A stretch of 64,000 nt of DNA from Sphingomonas turrisvirgatae. Lineage in GTDB: Bacteria; Pseudomonadota; Alphaproteobacteria; Sphingomonadales; Sphingomonadaceae. The notes beneath the pieces are model-generated. The model did no database searches and was not told the origin of the DNA. It saw only the letters and a list, made by a program, of their open reading frames with translations. This document shows, in pieces, positions 18,381-26,913 of the stretch (its first letter is position 1; each line of letters opens with the position of its first letter). The stretch lies in NCBI RefSeq assembly GCF_001721295.1, contig NZ_MDDS01000046.1, positions 62,001-126,000 of the forward strand, given 5' to 3'. The translations under genes were made by a program, and so were the position numbers.

Positions 18381-19937
18381 CTATCGCACATCGGGCGGCC
18401 GGTCGCCCCCGGCCGCCGCGTCGGCGACACGCTCCACCGGGCCGACCGCAGCCATGAAGCGTTTGATCGCCGCACGGGTCGGCAGCGCCGCATCCTTCTC
18501 GGCCGACACCAACACTGCGACGGCACGTTGCCGACCGCGGAGCAGCTTGGCCTTTAACGTCTCCGCCTTAACCCGGCCATCGCTGCCGGTCAGCACGTCG
18601 CCCACGCGATACCAGGTCACGACTTCGCGTTCTACGGGGCCAGCGGTCATGCGCAGCGCCTTGCCGCCATCCAGGGCCGGCAAATCCTCGATCCGCACCC
18701 ATTTATCGTTCTCGCGAATCGCGCCTTGCCCAAAGCCGACCAGTTCCTTCCCCTCGCGCTGGCTGCCATAGACGGCCAGCACCAGATCGACCTGCGCGCC
18801 CATCCCATCTGAATAGCGGCCCATCAGGAAATGATCGGCGCCCGGGAAATTCGGCTTCCACGTCGCCCGCGCGCTGAGCGGCACCTGCTGCCAACCTGCA
18901 ACCTGCGGCAGCGCGATCCTTGCCGGCAGCGTGTCCGCGCGGGCCGCAATGGCGCCGGCCCAGGCCAGGAACAGGCTGACGATGAACAGACCCGTCAGCG
19001 CCACGACGGCCGGCAGCTGCGCCGTGCCCGGCCAATGCGCCTGCAGCTTGGCGGCGTCGAACCACGGCGCGTCGGGATCACGATCGAACCACTTCCACCC
19101 GATTGCCATCACGCCCGCCATCACCAGGCCGAAGAATACCCAGCCATAGACGATATGGTCATAGCCGGTCGCCTGCTCGACCGAGGTCAAGTAAGCGGCG
19201 TAGACCGTTCCGAACGCGCGCAGCCCGTTGGCGACCATCGGCACGATCAGCGCCACGGCCATGAACGCCGCGCGTCGACGCCAGCTGACGTAACAGACGT
19301 TCGCCACCAGCGCGCCATAGGCTATCATCGCGATCACGAACTTCGCGCCGGAACAAGCCTCGGCGACCTCGAACCAGCCGTTCGGCGTGGTGATCAGCAC
19401 CCCGTCGACCTGTGCCGGAACCGCGAATAGGTGCAGCAGCGGCACCAGGATTCGCACGGTCAGGTCCTGCAGCGGCCCTTCAAGCGATTCCCCGAACGGC
19501 ACCAGGAAGATCATATAGGCCAGCGGAAACAGCAGTGCGCGCGTGACATTCGGGCCTAGCAGCGCGACGGCCGCACCCTGCAGCATCACCACCAACCCCA
19601 GATGCCGGAACAGCGCCACGCCGGCCGCATCGCCGATCAGCCATGCAAACCCGCCGCCGCTCATGACGACAAGCCCCGGCCACCAGCCGACCGGCGGCAC
19701 CAGGGCCAGCTCACGTCGCCGCTGCCACACCAACCATGCGACGACCGGCGCGATGAACAGGCAATGCCCGAAGGTAGTGTTGGTCCAGTAGATTGCGGCA
19801 AGATCGGCGACATCGGCACGGAACAGCAACAGCAGCGCCACGCAGGTCCCCGCCAGCAATGCCGCATGACGCTGCCAGGCCGAGTCGAACAGGCCTGCGC
19901 CCCGCTCGAACGAAACGCGCGGAACTGCGATCGTCAT
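18381..19937 (-). CDS. xrtA: Exosortase A fused to an EpsI domain
   Basis: This integral membrane transpeptidase is thought to cut PEP-CTERM tails of exported proteins and attach them to surface material. About eight hydrophobic segments span residues 25-290, and the three conserved catalytic positions are visible: C195 in VAEACSGAKF, R240 in ANGLRAFG and H261 in GYDHIVYGW. After about residue 300 a soluble domain follows (VAGWQQVPL... WYRVGDVLTGSDGRVKAE), matching the EpsI/DUF3485 domain that is fused to exosortase in many XrtA loci. The start overlaps the upstream glycosyltransferase stop (ATGA). No PEP-CTERM substrate gene is present in the window. Confidence 0.94.
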   Translation of the reverse strand: MTIAVPRVSFERGAGLFDSAWQRHAALLAGTCVALLLLFRADVADLAAIYWTNTTFGHCLFIAPVVAWLVWQRRRELALVPPVGWWPGLVVMSGGGFAWLIGDAAGVALFRHLGLVVMLQGAAVALLGPNVTRALLFPLAYMIFLVPFGESLEGPLQDLTVRILVPLLHLFAVPAQVDGVLITTPNGWFEVAEACSGAKFVIAMIAYGALVANVCYVSWRRRAAFMAVALIVPMVANGLRAFGTVYAAYLTSVEQATGYDHIVYGWVFFGLVMAGVMAIGWKWFDRDPDAPWFDAAKLQAHWPGTAQLPAVVALTGLFIVSLFLAWAGAIAARADTLPARIALPQVAGWQQVPLSARATWKPNFPGADHFLMGRYSDGMGAQVDLVLAVYGSQREGKELVGFGQGAIRENDKWVRIEDLPALDGGKALRMTAGPVEREVVTWYRVGDVLTGSDGRVKAETLKAKLLRGRQRAVAVLVSAEKDAALPTRAAIKRFMAAVGPVERVADAAAGGDRPPDVR

Positions 19938-21139
19938 GCCGCTACCTCGTGACCGTTCGGCAAGCGAATTTCGTCCAGCACGGCATCAAGCGCCGCGAGC
20001 TGCGCCGCCCAGCCATGGCGTTCGATCACCCGCACGCGCGCGGCATCGCCCAGCCGCTGAGCCGCCGCGGCATCGGCGAGCAGCGTGACGATCGCTTCGA
20101 CGGTCGCGCTTGCATCCTCCGCGACGCTGATCGTGCCGCCGTGGTCGATGCCTGTGGCCGCGGCTGCGGACGCCACGACCGGACGCGCCATCGCCATCGC
20201 CTCCAGCACCTTGTTCTGCACTCCCCGCGCCAGCTTCAGCGGCACGACGACGACGGACGCGGCGGCAAGCCAGGGTCGCACGTCGCCAACGGCGCCGGTG
20301 ACGATCACGCCGGGCTCCCTCGCCAGCGCACGGACGTCTGCGTCCGGGTTGCGACCCACAATGGCGAAGCGAACGTCGGGATGCGCCGATCGCACCTGCG
20401 GCAGGATCGCTTCGACGAACCAACGAACGCCTTCGCTATTCGGGCGATAGTCCATCTGCCCCGTGAACACGATCAGCGGTCCGGTCACCTTCTGCGGCTT
20501 GAACGACGCGTGCGGATCGAACACCGCGGTATCGATGCCATTGCCGACCGCATGCACCCGGCCCGCATGCGTGCGGTCGCAAAACAATTCAGCTTCCGCC
20601 TCGCTGACGAACAGGCTGGCATCGGCTGTTTGCGCAACGCTCGCCTCGTGAGCCAGCAGCAGTTGTGCCTCCCGCCGCATCATCCAGCCGGCAAAGCCAC
20701 GCGTCGTCGCGCCGTATGTCTCGAACTTTGCCGAATCCATATCGACGAAATCCATCACGACTGATGCTTCCGTCCTGTCCGGAAGGTACTGCGCCATCTG
20801 CCCGGAAAAGACGTAGATGGTGTCGATCGGATGCCGCGCCAAAATCCCTGCGACCGTCTCGCGCATCTCGCGTTGCTCGAATGCGGTCAGCGATAGCGGC
20901 CGGCGCGACACCAGCGCCTGCACCCCGGCAACGGCCCGCGACTTCCCTCGCCACAGGATATGCGTTTCGCTGAGCGTCAGCCCGCTATCGCCGGTCAGGT
21001 CGGCGCGATCGTCGGCGAAGGCCGCAACATGCACACGCCGTTTGGCCGCAAGGTGCTTGAGGATGTGGAACGCACGGATCTTGTCCCCGCGGTCCGGAGG
21101 CCACGGCACGCGATGCGCCAGGAACAGCAGGTCTCCCAT
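19934..21139 (-). CDS. XrtA-associated glycosyltransferase (TIGR03087 type)
   Basis: The 401-residue protein is a GT-B fold family 1/4-like glycosyltransferase, probably adding a sugar to the exopolysaccharide repeat unit at the inner membrane. It begins MGDLLFLAHRVPWPPDRGDK, typical of the TIGR03087 set. The donor-binding half contains VFTGQMDYRPN and the C-terminal block VVVPLKLARGVQNKVLEAMAMARPV. The frame is open further upstream, but the ATG at 21139 overlaps the preceding stop as TGATG and starts with the conserved N-terminus. It ends with an ATGA overlap into xrtA. Confidence 0.9.
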   Translation of the reverse strand: MGDLLFLAHRVPWPPDRGDKIRAFHILKHLAAKRRVHVAAFADDRADLTGDSGLTLSETHILWRGKSRAVAGVQALVSRRPLSLTAFEQREMRETVAGILARHPIDTIYVFSGQMAQYLPDRTEASVVMDFVDMDSAKFETYGATTRGFAGWMMRREAQLLLAHEASVAQTADASLFVSEAEAELFCDRTHAGRVHAVGNGIDTAVFDPHASFKPQKVTGPLIVFTGQMDYRPNSEGVRWFVEAILPQVRSAHPDVRFAIVGRNPDADVRALAREPGVIVTGAVGDVRPWLAAASVVVVPLKLARGVQNKVLEAMAMARPVVASAAAATGIDHGGTISVAEDASATVEAIVTLLADAAAAQRLGDAARVRVIERHGWAAQLAALDAVLDEIRLPNGHEVAA

Positions 21140-22212
21140 CACCCCAGACCCTTGGCGATCCAGGGTCCCATGCGGTTGGCGATGGCGAGCGGCAATCTCC
21201 GCCACAGCGCGACCTGCAGCCGGTATCTGGGATTGAGCGGGTTGGCGTCGCGGATCGACGCGCCGTTTGCGACACGGTCGTAATAGGTGAGCGGCGTCGG
21301 CACGAAGCCCCAGTTCTTCTTGAACGCCGCCGCGCCCGTGCCGACTTTCGACCGCCCGAAGTCGAACCTTGCGCAGCCCCGCTCGCGCGCGTGGCGCATC
21401 AGTTCGAAGTACATGCGGTCATTGGCTCGCAGCAGCCGTGCCGCCGCCGTGCCGCCGCCCCAATAAGGATAGACCGTACCTCGCCAATACAGGCTCAGCA
21501 CCGCAGCGACCGCTTGCCCGCGGTGCCGGACGACCAGCACGTCTGATGCTGGCCCGAACTCGTTCAGCACCTCGCGAAACAGCCGCGCCGGGAACACGGG
21601 CGTGCCGAGGTTGCGCACGGATTCGGCATAGACCGCATAATGCGCCGCGACAGCGACGTCGCCCTGCCCCACCTCGACCGTCAGGTCCGCCTCCAGCGAC
21701 TTGCGCACCTCTGCGCGCTGCTTGCGCGGGATCGCCAGCAATTCGGCAGCATCGTCGGCCGCCAACGCGCGCTCGAAGCCCAGATAATGCGTATCGTCGA
21801 CCGTCCATTCCGGTCCGGGCCGCGGCCCGCCGCGCAACTCCACGCTGGGGCAGCTCAGCCGCTGGGCAAGAGTCCAGCACGCCTCGCCCAGCTGGTGCGC
21901 GATCTCCGGCTTGTCGGCCAGCACGCCGCCCCCCACCCCGAACCCGGCCGAAGCCAGCACCCGCCCGAACAGCGGCGAGTGCAGCTCGGTCAATGGGAGC
22001 ACGCCGACGATGCCGTGTACGCCGCGTTCGGCAACCAGATAGTGCGCGCGCTGCCCGCACCCGCTCGCCACCGCCGCGCTCCACGCCGGCAGGTGAAACG
22101 GCGTGCCGTCGCGATGTTCCTCGACATAGGCCGCAATGCGCGCGCGCTCGACCGCATCGCCCAACTGAGCGATGCGCAGCGTCACAGGTCGGATCGACGC
22201 CGGCGCATTCAT
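21139..22212 (-). CDS. FemAB-family XrtA-associated transferase
   Basis: The protein belongs to the FemAB/GNAT-like acyl- or aminoacyl-transferase superfamily, in the version tied to exosortase A loci (TIGR03019 type). C-terminal blocks VVRHRGQAVAAVLSLYW, YWGGGTAAARLLRAND and FDFGRSKVGTGAAAFKKNWG are characteristic. True FemAB enzymes transfer amino acids from aminoacyl-tRNA to peptidoglycan, while the substrate here is unknown. The ATG at 22212 overlaps the deacetylase stop as ATGA and gives 357 residues. The upstream in-frame extension would run into the deacetylase gene and is rejected. Confidence 0.88.
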   Translation of the reverse strand: MNAPASIRPVTLRIAQLGDAVERARIAAYVEEHRDGTPFHLPAWSAAVASGCGQRAHYLVAERGVHGIVGVLPLTELHSPLFGRVLASAGFGVGGGVLADKPEIAHQLGEACWTLAQRLSCPSVELRGGPRPGPEWTVDDTHYLGFERALAADDAAELLAIPRKQRAEVRKSLEADLTVEVGQGDVAVAAHYAVYAESVRNLGTPVFPARLFREVLNEFGPASDVLVVRHRGQAVAAVLSLYWRGTVYPYWGGGTAAARLLRANDRMYFELMRHARERGCARFDFGRSKVGTGAAAFKKNWGFVPTPLTYYDRVANGASIRDANPLNPRYRLQVALWRRLPLAIANRMGPWIAKGLG

Positions 22213-23051
22213 GGCAAGCGCGCCCGCTCCCCTGCGACCACGCGATCGGTCCGATCCCAGCGATGCCGCGCGAGCAGCGTGCGCATCTTGCCCGCCATCG
22301 CGCCAAGCCGGGCATAGTGCCGCAGCTTCGAGCGCAATGGCGCGTTTCGCACGCGCGGTTGGCCGGGATCCATATCCCATGGATGGAAGTAGAATACCGC
22401 CGGGCGTGCCTCCCGGTTCATGGCGTCGATCGCGCGATGGAAGAGCGCGCCCGGCAAGAGCCGGAAGAACCCGCCCCCCGTCACCACATCGCGGCCCAGC
22501 ATGTTTGCGGTCGTCACCGGCAACTCGATCAGATCGGCGTCCGGGACCGGCCGGAAGGCCCCGCGCGGCGCATCGGCCCAGCCGTAGTGATCATGCCCGA
22601 TCGGCGCGACGCTGGACGAATAGGCATAACCTTCCTCGGCCAGAATCTGGTGCGCCCAAGGGGTGCGCCCGTCGATCGAAAAGCTTGGCGCGCGATAGCC
22701 GGTAACCTTCTGTCCCGAAGCATCTTCGAGTGCCGCACGCGCACGGCGGGTGTCGGCGCGGAACTGCGTCGGCGTCATCGTGAACACACGGCCGTGATCC
22801 CAGCCATGATTGGCGACTTCATGTCCGGCATCGGCCACGCGCCGCATCAGCGCGGGATAGCGTTCCGCCACCCAGCCGAGCGTGAAGAACGTCGCCCGCA
22901 CCCCGCCGTCGTCGAACAGCTCAAGCACGCGTTCGGTATTGCGTTCGACACGGTGCTCCAGCCGCGGCCAATCCTCGCGGCTGATCACCGTCTCGAACGC
23001 ACCGACCTGGAACCAGTCCTCGACATCGACGGACAGCGCGTTGGCAAGCAT
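22209..23051 (-). CDS. XrtA-system polysaccharide deacetylase (NodB domain)
   Basis: The protein is a carbohydrate esterase family 4-type deacetylase that would remove N-acetyl groups from the exported polymer. Motif 1 is LSVDVEDWF with its catalytic/metal Asp, motif 2 is HEVANHGWDH with the metal histidines, motif 3 is GYRAPSFS, and FYFHPWD contains the late catalytic His. The 280-residue length fits the TIGR03006-type members of exosortase loci. No signal peptide is visible. The gene starts 2 bases after the ATPase stop and overlaps the FemAB gene at its end, consistent with a coupled operon. Confidence 0.92.
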   Translation of the reverse strand: MLANALSVDVEDWFQVGAFETVISREDWPRLEHRVERNTERVLELFDDGGVRATFFTLGWVAERYPALMRRVADAGHEVANHGWDHGRVFTMTPTQFRADTRRARAALEDASGQKVTGYRAPSFSIDGRTPWAHQILAEEGYAYSSSVAPIGHDHYGWADAPRGAFRPVPDADLIELPVTTANMLGRDVVTGGGFFRLLPGALFHRAIDAMNREARPAVFYFHPWDMDPGQPRVRNAPLRSKLRHYARLGAMAGKMRTLLARHRWDRTDRVVAGERARLP

Positions 23052-23053
23052 GG

Positions 23054-24190
23054 TCAGGCCGCCGCGCCGCGCGCGACCGGCTCGCCCCCGTCATTCTCGA
23101 TAAAGTCGACCATCAGCGTCAGCACGCGACGCAAGGCCGCATCCTGTTCCTCGAGCCGCGCCTCAAGCCGGGAAATGCGCGCAAGCAACATGTCGTCGGC
23201 GGGCGCTGTCATGGATGGGGCCGGGGCGGGCGCAGCTTCGCCCGACGCCTCGACTGTTGTTTCGACCTGAGGCTCGGGAACGGGGTCGACGTCGGCCTCG
23301 ACATTGGCCTCGGCCTCAACCGTCGCTTCACTGACATGCGACGAAGCTGCCGGCGCAGGTTCGGCTGTCTCGCGCATCAGCATGTCACCGGTCATATCGG
23401 CGACCACCGCCTCAACATCCGCTGCATCGAACGTGTCGATCAGCTCGATCGCGCCGAACAGCAGCACGCGGCCGGCCAGCTGGTTGATCTTGCGCGGCGA
23501 TCCGCCGGTCGCCCGGTGCATCGCGGCGACCGCATCGTCGGTGAAGTTCGGGCGCCCGTTCCACCCTACGATCGACAGCCGGTGCGCCAGATACGGCCCC
23601 AGCTCCTCGGCGCCCATCGGGTCGAGATGATGCATCGCGATCACGCGCTGGCGCAATTGCTCGAGCGAGGCATCGGCCATCCGCTCGCGAAATTCGGGCT
23701 GCCCCAGCAGGAAGATCTGCAGCAACGCATGGCCGCCCGCCTGGAAGTTCGACAGCATGCGCAGTTCCTCGACGCTCTGCGTCGGCAGCGCCTGCGCTTC
23801 GTCGACCACCAGCAGCGTGCGCTTGCCGCCCCGCGCGACTGCATGCAGCCCCTTTTCGACCGCGCCCAGCACTTGCGCCTTGGCCATGCCTGCGGTGTTG
23901 ACGCCCAGCCCCTTGGCGACCAGATGCAGCAGGTCGTGCGCATCGATCTGCGTGGTCACGATCTGAACGACGTGCAGCCGCTCACGGTCGATGGTGTCCA
24001 TCAGATGCCCGACCAGCGTGGTCTTGCCCGCTCCGGGGTCGCCCGTGATGACCACGAATCCTTCCGCCTGGCTCAGCCCATAGCCCAGATACGCCATCGC
24101 CTTGCGATGCGTGGCGGTGTCGAACCAGAAGGCCGGGTCGGGCGTCAGCTGGAATGGCCGTGCGCTCAGTCCGTAATGGTCGTGGTACAT
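23054..24190 (-). CDS. XrtA-associated ExeA-like AAA ATPase
   Basis: The protein is an AAA ATPase of the ExeA/GspA-like family found in exosortase A loci (TIGR03015 type). It opens with MYHDHYGLSARPFQLTPDP. Walker A is GDPGAGKTTLVGH (50-62) and Walker B is TLLVVDEAQAL (126-136). Residues after about 265 form a low-complexity Glu/Val/Pro/Ala tail with a short terminal coiled coil (LARISRLEARLEEQD). The tail may be a flexible tether. It is likely cytoplasmic or membrane-peripheral, and its partner in polymer assembly is not established. A 41-base gap separates it from the outer-membrane protein gene. Confidence 0.92.
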   Translation of the reverse strand: MYHDHYGLSARPFQLTPDPAFWFDTATHRKAMAYLGYGLSQAEGFVVITGDPGAGKTTLVGHLMDTIDRERLHVVQIVTTQIDAHDLLHLVAKGLGVNTAGMAKAQVLGAVEKGLHAVARGGKRTLLVVDEAQALPTQSVEELRMLSNFQAGGHALLQIFLLGQPEFRERMADASLEQLRQRVIAMHHLDPMGAEELGPYLAHRLSIVGWNGRPNFTDDAVAAMHRATGGSPRKINQLAGRVLLFGAIELIDTFDAADVEAVVADMTGDMLMRETAEPAPAASSHVSEATVEAEANVEADVDPVPEPQVETTVEASGEAAPAPAPSMTAPADDMLLARISRLEARLEEQDAALRRVLTLMVDFIENDGGEPVARGAAA

Positions 24191-24231
24191 CGTTTCACCC
24201 TTTTCGGGGCCGAACCTAGGTTAAAAACCGT

Positions 24232-25830
24232 TTAGAATCCGTAACGCAGGCCCAACAGCGCTTGTGCGGACGTGTTGCCGGTCTGTCCTTCGACATCGAA
24301 GGTATAGATGCCGAGCGATGCCGTCGCGCTGAGCGGGCCGAAGCTGCGGATATACGATCCGTTCGCCCCCGCCCCCAGCACGGTCGGACTGCCCGGAATG
24401 CCGCTGACGAAGTAGTTGGCGTAGAGATTGCCCGTCAGTGTCGATTGCGGATCGAGCTGTCGCGAAGCGAACGCCTGGGCAAACCAGGTCTCGTCGCTCG
24501 TTCCCGCCAGGACCGAGCTGCCCGCCGGCACCAGGTAGCGGCGGTTGGCATAGCCCGCGCCGAACCCGAACGAGGTCGGTCCCGCGTTCAGCGCCAGCAC
24601 GCCCGTGACGCCGCGCGCGCGATAATTCGCCGCGGCGATCGAACTCAGCGCATTGTCCAGGCACTGGCCCGCATTCTGCCCCGCAGCACTGAACACGCAA
24701 CCGTTGAAAGCATCGCCGAATGGATCGACCGGCACGCCGAAGCGGGTCGGCAATGCCGCCAGGTTGCTTGCCAGCTGCCGGCCAAAGCTTTCGACCGAAT
24801 CATACACGCCGATCTGAAGCGCGGAGCGGCGCGAGATCTGCCACTGTAGCGACCCCGTATAGCTCATCGAATCGTACCGGCGGCCGGCGCGGGCTTCCAG
24901 CATCAGGCGCGCCGCCTTGTACATGACGCCCGCATCCCAGAAGATGCCGTCGGTTTCATAGGCGATGCGCGGCGCCGACGCTTCATCCGTGACGAATCGG
25001 TCCGCGCCGTCGCGCACCACGTTGCCGTTCGCGTCGCGCAGCGCATCCTTTTGCGTGATCTCGATCTGCTCATAGCCCACGCCGCCGACGACCGCGAGGT
25101 CGCCGCCGACCGGCAACACCGCATCGGCGCGCGCGAACTTGCCGTCATAGGTCTGGTCGAGCTGGCTCGCCTCCTCGCGCTGCCATGCGCCGGCAACGCT
25201 GACTCCGATGGGCAGGTGCGCGCCGGCCTTCACGCCGGCGCGCACCTGCGCGATATGGCTGACCGCGCGGTCGTAGAGGTCGACCGGGGGCGCGGCCGGA
25301 CTGACGCCGACGATCGCCGGCGCCTCGACCTTGGTCGCGCCCAGCCGATAGGCAGCGCTGACACTCGCCGGGCCGTTGCCGCTATGTGCGGTGACGCCGG
25401 CATAGCCTGAATAGACCTGGCTCGTGTTGCGGACGTTGCCCACCAGATTGCCGGGGGCGTCGCCACGCTGATCGGCCCGCGCCCGCGTCGCCAGTGCCCC
25501 GCCCTCGACCGTGACGCCGCGCGCCACGCGGACTGCCGCGCGAGCAAGGCCGCTGTGCGTGTCCTGGTCGGCGACGTCGCGCTGATAGTCGAAGCGGCGC
25601 TCATATTTGTAGGAGAGCTGCACCTCGACGCGGCGCGACTGGATCGACGCGTCGACCCCTGCGCCGATGGTCGAATAGGTCAGCACCTCGTCACTGCCCG
25701 AAAGGTCGGCGACCAGCACCTGGCTTGCGTCGATATATGGCTCGATCGATGCCCGGCTGCGGCGGCTCTGCGCCGTCGCCGGGGCCAACAGGACCGCAGC
25801 CGCAGCCAGTGCTGCGATGACCAGCTTCAT
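24232..25830 (-). CDS. XrtA-associated outer-membrane beta-barrel protein
   Basis: The N-terminus MKLVIAALAAAAVLLAPATA is a clear signal peptide, and the rest has alternating polar/hydrophobic strands ending in an aromatic residue (ALLGLRYGF), as in outer-membrane barrels. The length (532) and position match the TIGR03016 PEP-CTERM-associated outer-membrane protein, presumably the polymer-passing or surface component. The ATG at 25830 overlaps the kinase stop (ATGA), and the longer upstream frame is therefore rejected. Two cysteines are seen in CVFSAAGQNAGQCLD. Confidence 0.88.
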   Translation of the reverse strand: MKLVIAALAAAAVLLAPATAQSRRSRASIEPYIDASQVLVADLSGSDEVLTYSTIGAGVDASIQSRRVEVQLSYKYERRFDYQRDVADQDTHSGLARAAVRVARGVTVEGGALATRARADQRGDAPGNLVGNVRNTSQVYSGYAGVTAHSGNGPASVSAAYRLGATKVEAPAIVGVSPAAPPVDLYDRAVSHIAQVRAGVKAGAHLPIGVSVAGAWQREEASQLDQTYDGKFARADAVLPVGGDLAVVGGVGYEQIEITQKDALRDANGNVVRDGADRFVTDEASAPRIAYETDGIFWDAGVMYKAARLMLEARAGRRYDSMSYTGSLQWQISRRSALQIGVYDSVESFGRQLASNLAALPTRFGVPVDPFGDAFNGCVFSAAGQNAGQCLDNALSSIAAANYRARGVTGVLALNAGPTSFGFGAGYANRRYLVPAGSSVLAGTSDETWFAQAFASRQLDPQSTLTGNLYANYFVSGIPGSPTVLGAGANGSYIRSFGPLSATASLGIYTFDVEGQTGNTSAQALLGLRYGF

Positions 25831-26903
25831 TGCGCCGGCTCCCCGTAATAGGCGCCATAGCCGCCATAGCGGCGCCCGCCGGGCTGGAAGGAAACGCGGT
25901 TGAGGACCAGCTGGATCTCGTCGCACCCGTCCAGCAGTGCGACCGCTTCGCGCAGGTCGCTTTCGGAAGATTTGTCGGCGCGTACGACCAGCATCACCTG
26001 CCCGACATGGCTCGCCAGCACCGAAGCGGGCGAGGCCGCAAGCACCGGCGGCGAATCGAAGATCACGATGCGACGCGGGTTGGCAGCGGCCAGCCCGTCA
26101 AGGATGGCATGCGCACGTTCACTCGCCAGCAGTTCGGTATCAGCGACGGTCCTGGTGCCGGCGGGCAGCACGCGCAGTTGCGGCACATCGGTATCGAGGA
26201 TGCAGTCTTCGGCGCTCGCGATATTGCCGTTCAGCACGTCGAGCAGCCCCGGCCCCTCCGGCGCGCCCAGCTGGTTGAGAATGTCGGGTTTGGCGAAATC
26301 GGCATCGACCAACAGGATCTCGACATCCTTCTCGGCCGCCAGGCTGAGCGCGAGGTTGATCGCGCAGAACGTCTTGCCGTCATTGGGCTTGGCCGAACAC
26401 ACCAGCACCATGCGCGCCTTGTCCGCGTCCCTGGGCGCGATGGCGCGCGATGTGTTCAGCAGCTGGCGCTTCACCAGCCGGAATTCCTCGGCCAGCGCGG
26501 TCACGTGTCCGCCAGGAACAATCATGCCGGCTTCGGCCAGCTTCTCGCGATCGATCGTCACGACACCGCTTGTACGTGTTACCCGGACAGCAGGTGCCGG
26601 CGCGACCACCGGATCGGGGACCAGTTCCGCCGCCGGCGGCGACGCAGGCTCCGCGTGCCGCTCGTGCGCAGGCTCCGCGTGTCGCTCGGGCGCAGGCTCC
26701 ACCTGTGGCTCGGGCGCAGGCTCGATCGCGACCTCGTCGAGCATCAGCGGCTCGGGCGTCGAGGACGGCATCGATGCCGGATGTGCCTCCGGCTCGGGAT
26801 AGGGCGGCAGCGGCACGTTGCGCAGCTGCGGCATCAGGTCATAGCGCTCCGCCGCCCGTTCGAGCAGCGAACCACGCAGACGCCGGGGTGTTTCGTCGTT
26901 CAT
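25827..26903 (-). CDS. XrtA-associated BY-type tyrosine autokinase
   Basis: This is a bacterial tyrosine kinase of the CpsD/Wzc-cytoplasmic type that controls polysaccharide chain export with the Wzz-like protein encoded just upstream. Walker A is SAKPNDGKTF (K177), Walker A' is ILLVDADFAKP (196-206), Walker B is RIVIFDSPP (278-286), and the tail is tyrosine-rich (RRYGGYGAYYGEPAQ; Y346, Y349, Y352, Y353), the expected autophosphorylation cluster. Residues 50-105 form a Pro/Glu/Ala linker with tandem repeats. The ATG at 26903 follows GGGGGAAGG, and starts further upstream in frame are rejected. Confidence 0.93.
   Translation of the reverse strand: MNDETPRRLRGSLLERAAERYDLMPQLRNVPLPPYPEPEAHPASMPSSTPEPLMLDEVAIEPAPEPQVEPAPERHAEPAHERHAEPASPPAAELVPDPVVAPAPAVRVTRTSGVVTIDREKLAEAGMIVPGGHVTALAEEFRLVKRQLLNTSRAIAPRDADKARMVLVCSAKPNDGKTFCAINLALSLAAEKDVEILLVDADFAKPDILNQLGAPEGPGLLDVLNGNIASAEDCILDTDVPQLRVLPAGTRTVADTELLASERAHAILDGLAAANPRRIVIFDSPPVLAASPASVLASHVGQVMLVVRADKSSESDLREAVALLDGCDEIQLVLNRVSFQPGGRRYGGYGAYYGEPAQ
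26644..26727. repeat. 24-bp tandem repeat inside the tyrosine kinase gene
   Basis: About three and a half copies of a 24-base unit start at 26644, 26668, 26692 and 26716, each opening GCAGGCTC. They encode an 8-residue PERHAEPA-like unit in the linker before the kinase domain. The first two copies differ at only two positions, while the third is more diverged. Such in-frame repeats can change copy number by slippage. Confidence 0.8.
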
Positions 26904-26913
26904 GCCTTCCCCC

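Noticed and set aside
21369-23270. 633-codon open frame on the plus strand
   Set aside because: It is antisense to the FemAB-like, deacetylase and ATPase genes, which have catalytic motifs. It is a composition artefact.
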